From Pseudomonadales bacterium (GTDB lineage Bacteria; Pseudomonadota; Gammaproteobacteria; Pseudomonadales; Azotimanducaceae), in contig JAQWIX010000041.1 of assembly GCA_029248675.1 (NCBI GenBank), forward strand, positions 1 through 32,222: a stretch of 32,222 bases of DNA, read 5' to 3'. Within the stretch, counting starts at the first letter, position 1, and the number at the start of each line of letters is the position of its first letter. Under the pieces are notes generated by a model. The model searched no databases. It was given only the letters and a program-made list of their open reading frames with translations, and was not told the DNA's origin. The position numbers and the translations under genes were made by a program. Positions 1 to 7,581 of the stretch are shown here, in pieces.

Positions 1-54
1 AGGCCTATCCAGCGTTCAGGGTAGAGCCTGGGCAGCAGCAGAGTAGGGGGCGGT

Positions 55-1251
55 TTGACAACAGCAATCGATGTGGCGTTGGCCACGGTTACAGCACGAC
101 CTTCGCAGCCAGTAATGTTATCTAGCCCAATTGAGGTGGCCCAGTTGCCCACCCCTGCCTTGGTGCTGGATAGACCTACCATGGACGCCAACATAGGAGC
201 TATGGCTAAACACTTGGCGTCACATCACAAGGGCTTTAGGCCTCACGCGAAAACACACAAGTGTCCAACCATTGCTAAGGCACAAATGGCTGCCGGGGCT
301 GTTGGCATTTGTACCGCCAAAGTCAGCGAGGCGGCGGTGATGTTGAATGCTGGCATTGCCAGCGTTTTGGTGACATCGCCGGTGTCGACAAGACAAAAAG
401 CTCAGGCAGTAAATGCAATCGCCTCCAATGAGGCTGAGCTTTTGCTGGTTGTGGACTCTGTGGTGGGTCTTGATGCATTGGAAGCAGAAATCGACGCCAA
501 CAAGACCGTGGGCGTGGTTCTGGACTTAGACGTCGTGATGGGGCGGACCGGGTTGCGCGAAGACGATGTGTTTCTTCGATTGCTCGACCGCATCCACGAA
601 GACCCACGCTTTTACTTTGCTGGCGTGCAGCATTATGCCGGCCACATTATGCACATTCCGGAATTTGAGAAACGACGGGAAAAGTCCTTGCGCTCCTGGG
701 ATCGTTTGGCCACCAAATTCCAGTTGTTGGAACAGCGAGGTGTACGGGCGGACATTGTCACTGGTGGTGGAACGGGTACTTACGATATCGATGTCGGTAT
801 CGAACACCTAACGGATCTTCAGGTAGGCAGCTATATTTTTATGGACGAGGAATACCGGCAGGTTGGCGGCGCTGATTCGGATCGGTTCAAAGGCTTCGAC
901 TTAGCGCTAACCGTCGCCTGTACCGCCATTAGCCAGCCGCAACCTTCGGCGATCACTGTGGATGGCGGCTACAAGGCTTTTGCCTCAGACAGTGTCAATC
1001 CCGTGTGTGATGGACTACCCGAACTGCAGTTTCGATTTGCCGGCGACGAACACGGCGTTCTCCTGCGGCCCGAAGCGGCAGATAAGCCCGGTGACAACCA
1101 AGGCTTGGGGGTAATGCTGGGCGATGTGCTGGAGTTTGCGGTACCTCACTGTGACCCAACGGTAAATCTGCACGATCAGTACTGGGTGCGCGAAGAAGAC
1201 GGGATGGTGCACGGTTATTGGCCGATCTCTGCACGGGGCTGCTCGTGGTAG
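55..1251 (+). CDS. D-threonine aldolase / D-serine dehydratase-like PLP enzyme
   Basis: Probable PLP-dependent aldolase or dehydratase acting on a D-beta-hydroxy amino acid, in the cytoplasm. The 398-residue protein has the alanine racemase-like fold type III barrel at the N-terminus, with the PLP lysine likely K66 in RPHAKTHK. The phosphate-binding glycine stretch VTGGGTGTY is near residues 235-243, and a C-terminal beta domain carries the metal motif PHCDPT (H365, D367). As I recall the family, H-x-D is typical of D-threonine aldolases and H-x-C of D-serine dehydratases, so this leans to aldolase; the substrate is inferred. The start is TTG at 55 behind a good AGGGGG ribosome site at 45-50; the next candidate is ATG 115, which would remove 20 poorly conserved residues. 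It ends 25 bases before exbB on the same strand but has no obvious functional tie to it. Bases 1-54 hold no gene I can recognise. Confidence 0.85.
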   Translation: MTTAIDVALATVTARPSQPVMLSSPIEVAQLPTPALVLDRPTMDANIGAMAKHLASHHKGFRPHAKTHKCPTIAKAQMAAGAVGICTAKVSEAAVMLNAGIASVLVTSPVSTRQKAQAVNAIASNEAELLLVVDSVVGLDALEAEIDANKTVGVVLDLDVVMGRTGLREDDVFLRLLDRIHEDPRFYFAGVQHYAGHIMHIPEFEKRREKSLRSWDRLATKFQLLEQRGVRADIVTGGGTGTYDIDVGIEHLTDLQVGSYIFMDEEYRQVGGADSDRFKGFDLALTVACTAISQPQPSAITVDGGYKAFASDSVNPVCDGLPELQFRFAGDEHGVLLRPEAADKPGDNQGLGVMLGDVLEFAVPHCDPTVNLHDQYWVREEDGMVHGYWPISARGCSW

Positions 1252-1276
1252 GACGTAACTGCGTGGTCTTACCGTA

Positions 1277-1879
1277 ATGCTCGATCTTTTGTCCGCCGGT
1301 GGCGTTTTGATGCTGCCGATTTTGCTTTGCAGTATCGCGGTGCTCGCCATCGGATTGGAGCGATGGTGGTCGCTGCGCCGCTCTCAAGTCTTGCCTGAAC
1401 CTTTGCTAGCGCGCCTGATTAACACGGCTGGGTGGCCCAACCAAGCGTCTGCCCTAGACGAGCTGGGCCAAACGTCTCAACTGGGTTATGTGCTTGCGGT
1501 TGGGCTGGCTAACCTATCCTTGCCCCAAGATGAATTTCAGCAAGTCGTTCGAGGTGCGCTGGATATGATCGCTCATAACTTAGAGCGCTATCTCACGGTT
1601 CTAGGTGTGATCGCCTCTATCTGCCCGCTGCTAGGCATTCTGGGCACAGTGGTCGGGCTCATTGAGGTCTTTGATCAGCTTTTTGCGGCCCAACAAGCTG
1701 AGACGCAGCTTCTTGCTGGGGGCATCTCCACAGCTCTTGTGACCACTGCCGCAGGGTTGATGGTGGCGATTCCCGCACTGGTTTGTCATCGCGTGATGTT
1801 GCGACATATCGATGCTTTGCTGATCGAGGTTGAGGCGATCAGCAATCGCTTTTTCGAACAGATGAGGGCTGAACGGTGA
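1277..1879 (+). CDS. exbB: ExbB/TolQ/MotA-family proton channel protein
   Basis: Inner-membrane subunit of an ExbB-ExbD type motor that converts proton flow into work on an envelope partner. At 200 residues it is compact. A first hydrophobic segment lies at about residues 5-25. The family core with two further membrane segments (about 108-133 and 148-170) contains ICPLLGILGTVVGLIEVF and GGISTALVTTAAGLMVAIPA, both typical of the MotA/TolQ/ExbB domain. It precedes exbD and the msbA-lpxK gene, an order I know from Pseudomonas and other gammaproteobacteria (there without the fusion). No tonB is seen next to it, so the partner may be something other than TonB; that is inference. The start is ATG 1277 with a poor ribosome site. 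The GTGA at 1876-1879 overlaps its stop with the start of a 42-codon frame that is probably not a gene. Confidence 0.85.
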   Translation: MLDLLSAGGVLMLPILLCSIAVLAIGLERWWSLRRSQVLPEPLLARLINTAGWPNQASALDELGQTSQLGYVLAVGLANLSLPQDEFQQVVRGALDMIAHNLERYLTVLGVIASICPLLGILGTVVGLIEVFDQLFAAQQAETQLLAGGISTALVTTAAGLMVAIPALVCHRVMLRHIDALLIEVEAISNRFFEQMRAER

Positions 1880-1990
1880 GGGCGCGACTAACTTGGCAGA
1901 TCACTGTCGAAGGTAGCACAGCAAAGCAGTCTGGTGACCTTGGAGTTATGCACGAGCCTGCCGACTGTTTGGCTGGTGTAAGAGTAATTC

Positions 1991-2458
1991 ATGGCGCGTT
2001 CTAGTGCGGCAAGACGAGAGGCTGGAATAGAGATAACACCGTTGATCGATGTGGTGTTTCTTCTGTTGCTGTTTTTCATGGTGTCGACGAATTTCGTGCA
2101 AAATAAAAGCATCTCGGTCAATTTGCCGGAGGCTCGGGAAGGCGCCGCGGTGGTATCAACCCAGCTGGAAATTGATGTTGACGCCCAAGGCCAGTATTCA
2201 CTGGGCGGCGTGTCGATGGGGGATGATTTTGTAACCTTAGTCCAAGGGTTAAACCGCCATATGCAGGACGCTCGAGCCCCAGAAGCGGCGCAGATGCCGG
2301 TGCTTATTCGAGCCGACGCGGCAGCACCGCATCAGGCGGTGGTGACCGTTCTTGACGCATGTGCCAGCGTCGGTCTGACTCGCGTGAGTCTTGGGACAAC
2401 GGGGTTGCCGGCATCCGGCACTGACGCCGCCGAAAAAAATAACTGGAGTAGTAGGTGA
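1991..2458 (+). CDS. exbD: ExbD/TolR-family biopolymer transport protein
   Basis: Partner of the ExbB-like channel: one membrane helix plus a periplasmic domain. The N-terminal TPLIDVVFLLLLFFMVST (about residues 16-33) is the ExbD/TolR signature, and D20 matches the conserved proton-carrying aspartate. Residues 40-140 form the periplasmic domain. The length, 155 residues, is normal. The start ATG 1991 is fixed because an in-frame TAA lies at 1985-1987; the ribosome site is weak. A gap of 111 bases separates it from exbB, whereas these genes usually touch. Its TGA overlaps the GTG of the next gene (GTGA at 2455-2458), so translation of the MsbA-LpxK protein is likely coupled to it. Confidence 0.88.
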   Translation: MARSSAARREAGIEITPLIDVVFLLLLFFMVSTNFVQNKSISVNLPEAREGAAVVSTQLEIDVDAQGQYSLGGVSMGDDFVTLVQGLNRHMQDARAPEAAQMPVLIRADAAAPHQAVVTVLDACASVGLTRVSLGTTGLPASGTDAAEKNNWSSR

Positions 2459-5361
2459 CAGGTATTTCGAAGGACAAGTCGGACTGGATTATATATCGGC
2501 GTCTTCTGTCTTACGTGGGCCGTTATTGGGTGCTGTTGATCTGCGCCTTTATCGGTTTTGCGCTGGCTGCTGGCGCTGAAGCATATTTTGTCACGTTGTT
2601 TGGAAGTCTTATCGATGGTTGGGAGGATGCTCAGGTAAGGGCTGCCGCGACGATTCCTATCTTGATGGGTATTGTGGCTATCTCCAGAGCCCTCGGCGCC
2701 ATAGCCGGAGAAGCGGCGATGTCCCGGGTTTCCTTTGGCGTCGTTTATGATCTGCGTGAAGAGCTTTTCGGGCACATCCTTAAATCGCCCAGTCGTTACT
2801 TTGATGGCGCTTCCCAAGGTCATATCGTTTCGCAAATCACCTTTACCGTGACCCAATTGCGTGACACCGGCACCGACGCCTTGAGGGCGTTGATCAAGGA
2901 TGGTTTGAAGGTCATCGCTTACCTAGTCTTTTTGTTGTTGATTGACTGGCGTCTGACCATGCTTTTTATCGCCATGGCACCCCTGCTGGGCCTGATTGTA
3001 GTGTTTGCCAGCAACCGGTTTCGGCGAATCAGTCGGCGTATCCAGCATTCAATGGGAGATGTTACTCATGTGGTTTCCGAAGTGACCAACGGGTATCGAG
3101 AGGTCAAAATTTTTGGTGGGCAAAATCAAGAGGAAGAGCGTTTTCTCGCGGCCAGCAAGGTGAATCGTCAGCAAAATATGAAGATGGTGATTACCAAGGT
3201 ACTCAGTTCCCAGACCAACGAATCGATTATTGTGTTGGCTCTTTGCGGGCTGATTGTGGTGCTGTATAGCCCGGAATTTGGGGTGCAGTTGTCCAGCGGT
3301 AAAGCGGTTGAGTTTTTGGTATTGGCTGGCATGTTAGGTCGACCGATACGCAACCTTTCTGAAGTTAATGCCAAGCTACAGCGTGGGTTTGCGGCGGCTG
3401 AAGATATCTTCGCTCAATTAGACTCTGGGATAGAGGCAAACCTAGGTACATACACCCTTGAGCGTGCTCAGGGCGAGGTGACGGTGCGAAACGTGAGTTT
3501 TCGTTACGCCGATGATGGCCCCGATGTGCTTAAGGATATCGAACTGAGCATTGCTCCGGCTCAAACCGTGGCCTTGGTCGGGCGCTCTGGTAGTGGTAAG
3601 TCGACTTTGGCCAGTCTCTTACCTCGATTCTATGAGGTTGAGCACGGATCCATCCTGTTAGACGGGCAAGACATTCAGAGTTTTGAGTTGACCAATCTGC
3701 GACGGCATATTTCCTTCGTCAGTCAGCAAGTGACCCTGTTTAATGACACGTTGCGCAACAACATTGCATATGGCGATATGGCTGGGGCGTCCGATGAACA
3801 AATCAACGAGGCACTGCGCCGCTCCTATGCCGATGAATTTGTCAGCAAGATGCCTGATGGTCTTGAGACCTTGATCGGCGATGATGGCGTGCTGTTATCC
3901 GGCGGGCAGCGCCAACGCATAGCCATAGCCCGAGCCCTGTTGAAGGATTCGCCGGTTTTAATCATGGACGAAGCAACGTCGGCACTGGACAACGAATCGG
4001 AGAAAGCGATTCAGGGGGCTCTCGAAGAGGTTATGCAGGGGCGGACAACCCTGGTGATCGCTCATCGACTGTCTACGGTGGAATCGGCGGACGTTATCGT
4101 TGTCATGGATCAAGGAAAAATTGTCGAGAAAGGATCCCATCAGGTTTTGTTGGCCAAGGGAGGCCTTTACTCAGACCTTTATGGCGCCCAATTTCAAGAT
4201 GAAGAAGTCGAATCCCAAGTACCGGTATCCGGGTCATTGCGGCCTACCGGTGAAACTTCTAGGCAAGGGTCTTTGCTGGGTCAGTCAGCCAACGCCATTA
4301 CTCGGGCATGGTATAACGATGGCTTTTGGGTGAAATGTCTGCTGCCGCTTTCGTGGTTATACGGTTGGATCAGTGGGCGCAGGGCCACTCGGCAAAGGCT
4401 TAAACTGAGGGACGAAAGCTCTGCTGATAAGACGGAGTTGCCGGTTCTAGTGGTCGGTAATATTACGGTTGGTGGCACGGGTAAAACACCGTTGGTACTG
4501 GCTCTGGTGGAACTGCTGTCGGCTCAGGGTTATTCACCGGGGGTGGTTTCCCGTGGTTACAAGGGCAAGCTCAGCCGTCAGGGTGCTTTGATTCCTGCGG
4601 GGGCCTCTGCAAGCGTCTATTCGGATGAAGGCGTGATGCTTAAACAAAAGCTTCAGTGTCCAGTGGCCATAGCCGCTGAGCGCAACAGTGGGATAGCCCT
4701 TCTTAAACAAGCCGGCTGTGACTTGGTGATCGCTGATGACGGTCTTCAGCATTACGCGATGGCGCGTGATGTTGAGATAGCCGTAGTGGATGCGGCCCGG
4801 GGCGTTGGCAACGGCTTGTTGCTGCCTGCAGGGCCACTGCGTGAGCCGGTAGAGCGGTTGTCTACAGTGGATTTGGTAATCAGCCACGGTGGCGCTTCTG
4901 GCTTGGTGCCTCATGAGTACACAATGCAAACTGTACCGCTGGCATTCAAACGCCTAAGTGACGGCACCCAAACCCCGATAAGTGAATTTGCCGAGCGCTA
5001 TCCTTGGGTCCACGCCCTATGCGGAATTGGTAACCCCAGCCGGTTTTTGCGATCACTGACTGACCTTGGTATCTCCGTGGAGCCTCACTTGTATCCAGAT
5101 CATCACGGTTATACCGGCGACGAACTGGACTTCGCCGGTGGGCACCCGATTGTTTGCACGGAAAAAGATGCGATGAAGCTGGCTGCCTTAGATGTGGATC
5201 TGAGTTTTGTTTGGGCGTTGGAGATCTCGCTTGATCTGGATCCAAACTTCACGACACGGCTGTTTCAATTGATGACGGATCGGGGCATCCGCCCTAGCGG
5301 CGAGAAACAATTGGCAGAAAGTTCGATCGCCAAAGATCAAAACAAAACACAGGAAGGTTGA
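2455..5361 (+). CDS. msbA-lpxK: MsbA-LpxK fusion: lipid A flippase joined to lipid A 4'-kinase
   Basis: A single 968-codon frame covers two enzymes that are normally separate. Residues 1-583 are MsbA, the inner-membrane ABC half-transporter that flips lipid A-core: membrane domain to about 320, Walker A GRSGSGKST 376-384, signature LSGGQ 481-485, Walker B D505/E506, H-loop H537. Residues 618-968 are LpxK, which phosphorylates the 4' position of the lipid A precursor: membrane-anchoring helix FWVKCLLPLSWLYGWISG 624-641, P-loop GGTGKT 673-678, and DDGLQHY 761-767. About 33 polar residues (585-617) link them, with no stop and no ATG; in-frame TTG codons at 4237 and 4273 and a GTG near 4330 have no convincing ribosome site. 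Both catalytic sets look intact. The start is GTG 2455 after GGAG at 2445-2448, overlapping the exbD stop by 4 bases. E. coli has msbA and lpxK adjacent in this order, so loss of the msbA stop is a simple origin. Confidence 0.92.
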   Translation: MTGISKDKSDWIIYRRLLSYVGRYWVLLICAFIGFALAAGAEAYFVTLFGSLIDGWEDAQVRAAATIPILMGIVAISRALGAIAGEAAMSRVSFGVVYDLREELFGHILKSPSRYFDGASQGHIVSQITFTVTQLRDTGTDALRALIKDGLKVIAYLVFLLLIDWRLTMLFIAMAPLLGLIVVFASNRFRRISRRIQHSMGDVTHVVSEVTNGYREVKIFGGQNQEEERFLAASKVNRQQNMKMVITKVLSSQTNESIIVLALCGLIVVLYSPEFGVQLSSGKAVEFLVLAGMLGRPIRNLSEVNAKLQRGFAAAEDIFAQLDSGIEANLGTYTLERAQGEVTVRNVSFRYADDGPDVLKDIELSIAPAQTVALVGRSGSGKSTLASLLPRFYEVEHGSILLDGQDIQSFELTNLRRHISFVSQQVTLFNDTLRNNIAYGDMAGASDEQINEALRRSYADEFVSKMPDGLETLIGDDGVLLSGGQRQRIAIARALLKDSPVLIMDEATSALDNESEKAIQGALEEVMQGRTTLVIAHRLSTVESADVIVVMDQGKIVEKGSHQVLLAKGGLYSDLYGAQFQDEEVESQVPVSGSLRPTGETSRQGSLLGQSANAITRAWYNDGFWVKCLLPLSWLYGWISGRRATRQRLKLRDESSADKTELPVLVVGNITVGGTGKTPLVLALVELLSAQGYSPGVVSRGYKGKLSRQGALIPAGASASVYSDEGVMLKQKLQCPVAIAAERNSGIALLKQAGCDLVIADDGLQHYAMARDVEIAVVDAARGVGNGLLLPAGPLREPVERLSTVDLVISHGGASGLVPHEYTMQTVPLAFKRLSDGTQTPISEFAERYPWVHALCGIGNPSRFLRSLTDLGISVEPHLYPDHHGYTGDELDFAGGHPIVCTEKDAMKLAALDVDLSFVWALEISLDLDPNFTTRLFQLMTDRGIRPSGEKQLAESSIAKDQNKTQEG

Positions 5362-6101
5362 TGGCAATTCACGTCGTTATACCGGCTCGCTACGAATCAA
5401 CGCGTCTTCCAGGAAAACCGTTAGCGGACATTGCAGGACAGCCCATGATAGTGCGTGTGGCGGCTCAGGCAGCAAAGTCGAATGCCGATGATGTCGTGGT
5501 TGCCGTAGACGACGCTCGAGTTGCGGAAGCAGTTCAAGCCGCTGGCTGGGACGCGCAGATGACTCGATCCGATCATCAGTCTGGTTCTGATCGCGTTATG
5601 GAAGTTGCCCAGGAGCGTGGTTGGGTCAGTGACGATATCGTTATTAATTTGCAAGGAGACGAACCCCTCGCTCCCCCAGAGGTCATCAATCAATTGATTC
5701 AGGGAATGGTCGACAGGCCAGAAATCCCCATGGCAACCCTGTCCGAAGCGCTGGAGCAGGCAAAAGACTTCTTTGATCCAAATGTGGTTAAGGTTCTGGC
5801 CAACGATGAGGGTCTGGCATTGATGTTTTCAAGAGCGCCGCTACCTTTCCCAAGGGATAATCCATTGACTATGCCTGATGGAGCAGCTCGCCATGTTGGA
5901 ATGTATGGGTTTCGGGTTCAGGCTCTGGGCGAGTTCGTTCAGCTGGGAGAATCTCGTCTTGAGAGCATCGAACGGCTGGAGCAGCTTAGGTGGTTGCAGG
6001 CAGGTAAGAGTTTACTGGTGTTGTCGGCGATAAAACCGGTGCCCGGTGGCGTGGATACGCCAGCAGATCTGGCAAGAATTCAGGCGCTTTTCAGCGCCTG
6101 A
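5361..6101 (+). CDS. kdsB: 3-deoxy-manno-octulosonate cytidylyltransferase (CMP-Kdo synthetase)
   Basis: Activates Kdo with CTP to give CMP-Kdo, the donor used by WaaA on lipid A precursor in the cytoplasm. The 246-residue protein matches the usual length. The N-terminal VIPARYESTRLPGKPL (residues 5-20) is the nucleotide-binding signature, LQGDEP near residue 98 carries the metal aspartate, and HVGMYGFR near residue 181 is also typical. I chose ATG 5361 over the TTG one codon upstream because AGGAAGG at 5351-5357 would sit directly against the TTG. The start overlaps the lpxK TGA by one base (TGATG), so the genes are in one operon and probably coupled. The small Trm112-like gene (ycaR) that often sits between lpxK and kdsB is missing here. 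Confidence 0.95.
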   Translation: MAIHVVIPARYESTRLPGKPLADIAGQPMIVRVAAQAAKSNADDVVVAVDDARVAEAVQAAGWDAQMTRSDHQSGSDRVMEVAQERGWVSDDIVINLQGDEPLAPPEVINQLIQGMVDRPEIPMATLSEALEQAKDFFDPNVVKVLANDEGLALMFSRAPLPFPRDNPLTMPDGAARHVGMYGFRVQALGEFVQLGESRLESIERLEQLRWLQAGKSLLVLSAIKPVPGGVDTPADLARIQALFSA

Positions 6102-6123
6102 ATTAACAGCAGCCGTAGCTGCT
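6077..6123. other. Two hairpins between convergent kdsB and SDR gene
   Basis: A perfect 12-base-pair inverted repeat (6077-6088 with 6093-6104, loop TTTC) contains the last codons and TGA of kdsB. A second, 6-base-pair hairpin follows at 6108-6123 (AGCAGC, loop CGTA, GCTGCT). No T-run follows on either strand, so this is not a classical intrinsic terminator. It may slow exonucleases at the transcript end or help termination between the converging genes; that is inference. Confidence 0.5.
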
Positions 6124-6138
6124 AGACGCACTTAGTAG

Positions 6139-6906
6139 CTACTTGGGTGCCATGCGAATACCGCCGTCTAGACGGATGGTTTCACCGTTTAGATAGGAGT
6201 TCTCAACAATTTGCTTGCTCAACTGCGCAAACTCGGGAGGTAGACCCAAGCGCTTAGGGTATTGGACCATGTCGATTAGCGGGTCTCGAACCTGATCTGG
6301 TGCACCGGCCATCATAGGTGTGTTGAAGATGCCGGGAGCGATGGTGCAGATACGTACTCCCTGACGAGATAAATCTCGTGCGATGGGTAGCGTCATGCCC
6401 GATACACCGGCCTTACTTGCCGAATAAGCTGCTTGACCAATTTGACCGTCAAAGGCCGCAACCGAGGCGGTATTGATGATTACGCCACGCTCCAGGGCCT
6501 CGCCTTCTGGTTCGTTGACTTGCATGATCGCCGCGCACTTGCTAAGAACCGAGAAGGTGCCAATAAGATTCACCTGAACGATAAAATTGAACTTTGCGAT
6601 GTCTAAGGCACCTTCGCGCCCGACGGTACGTGATGCTGCGCCAATACCTGCACAGTTGACGTTAATGTGGATCGCACCAAAGTCTTCGGCGATCTGGTTA
6701 ACGGCAGTACTGACGGATTCGTCATCGGTCACGTTGACTTGGTAAGCCCTAGCGTCTCCAAGTTCGCTTGCCGTAGCCTTTGCCAAATCTTCGTTAAGAT
6801 CCAGGATCGCTACCTTACCGCCGTTAGCGATAATCATTTCTGCGGTTGCACGGCCTAGGCCCGACGCACCACCGGTGATGACGGCTACTTTTCCCTCAAT
6901 GTTCAC
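6139..6906 (-). CDS. SDR-family 3-hydroxyacyl-CoA dehydrogenase-like protein
   Basis: Short-chain dehydrogenase of 255 residues, most like the type II 3-hydroxyacyl-CoA dehydrogenases (HSD17B10-like) that oxidise 3-hydroxyacyl-CoA or 2-methyl-3-hydroxybutyryl-CoA with NAD+ in fatty acid or isoleucine breakdown. Seen: cofactor motif TGGASGLG 11-18, D36 at the end of the second strand (favours NAD over NADP), NCAG 84-87, catalytic S148, Y161 and K165 in YSASK, and PGIFNTPM after it. The start is GTG 6906, with the strong ribosome site AAAGGAAA just upstream on the minus strand. It stands alone on the minus strand between kdsB and the alkB-like remnant, so context gives no pathway. The exact substrate is not provable from the sequence. 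Confidence 0.88.
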   Translation of the reverse strand: MNIEGKVAVITGGASGLGRATAEMIIANGGKVAILDLNEDLAKATASELGDARAYQVNVTDDESVSTAVNQIAEDFGAIHINVNCAGIGAASRTVGREGALDIAKFNFIVQVNLIGTFSVLSKCAAIMQVNEPEGEALERGVIINTASVAAFDGQIGQAAYSASKAGVSGMTLPIARDLSRQGVRICTIAPGIFNTPMMAGAPDQVRDPLIDMVQYPKRLGLPPEFAQLSKQIVENSYLNGETIRLDGGIRMAPK

Positions 6907-7014
6907 AGGCTTTCCTTTTGTTGGTTGTGAAAACCCGCCCAGTATATACCCTAGGTCGAATTATTCAGCTTGTGCTGTGGCGATTTATTTGGCGCAAAGT
7001 GAGCGAGCAGGCTG

Positions 7015-7581
7015 TTGAATTATCGGGATTTGGGCATGCGTCTTATCGAGAACTTTTTGTCACCTTCGGAAGCCTCAGACTGGTTGACGGATTTTGTCGA
7101 TCCGAAGCGCATGGATTGGCAGCGGGAGTCATTCCAAATTTTTGGACGTTCGGTGCAGGCGCCAAGGCAAATAGCTTGGTTTGGCGATGCGGGATTAAAC
7201 TATCGGTATACTGGCATCGACCATGAGGCCGTGGGTTGGCCGACTAAACTGGCAGCGCTAAAAAGTCGCATAGAAGATCAAGCTGAATAACGCTTTAACT
7301 TTTTGTTGCTCAATCGTTATAACGACGGTTCTGATCATATGGGTTGGCATCGCGATGATGAGCAAGGATGCTTGGGGAGTATCGCCTCCTTGAGTATCGG
7401 CGCAGCCCGGCGGTTTAGCATTGATGTTATAAGGGACAATCACCGTACAAATCGCGAAACTCTAGAGCTAGGAAGTGGCTCCCTGTTAGTTTTTGATGGA
7501 CGTCAAAGACATTGTTTACGAGCAACGAAGAAACCCTGTGAACTTCGAGTCAATCTAACTTTTCGGCTGATAGCTCCTTGA
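7015..7581 (+). pseudogene. AlkB-family 2-oxoglutarate/Fe(II) dioxygenase, interrupted by in-frame TAA
   Basis: The two halves of an AlkB-type DNA/RNA repair demethylase (most like the ALKBH2 type) lie in the same frame, separated by one TAA at 7288-7290. The first half contains NYRYTGIDHE and WPTKLAALKSRIED. Six codons after the stop comes LLNRYNDGSDHMGWHRDDE, with iron ligands H112 and D114 counted through the stop from 7015. The distal ligand H166 (RQRHCLR) follows, then R178 and R184 in RVNLTFR, which bind 2-oxoglutarate. All catalytic residues lie after the stop, so the first half alone cannot work. The start is ATG 7036 or TTG 7015; neither has a strong ribosome site. The rest looks well conserved, so the lesion is recent, a sequencing error, or read through. 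Its final TGA overlaps the TTG start of murB. Confidence 0.8.

Noticed and set aside
2332-2856. 174-codon minus-strand frame over exbD/msbA
   Set aside because: It is antisense to two conserved genes, with no motif or ribosome site.
6918-7226. 102-codon plus-strand frame overlapping the alkB-like gene
   Set aside because: It is an alternative frame of the AlkB coding sequence; only the other frame carries the conserved residues.
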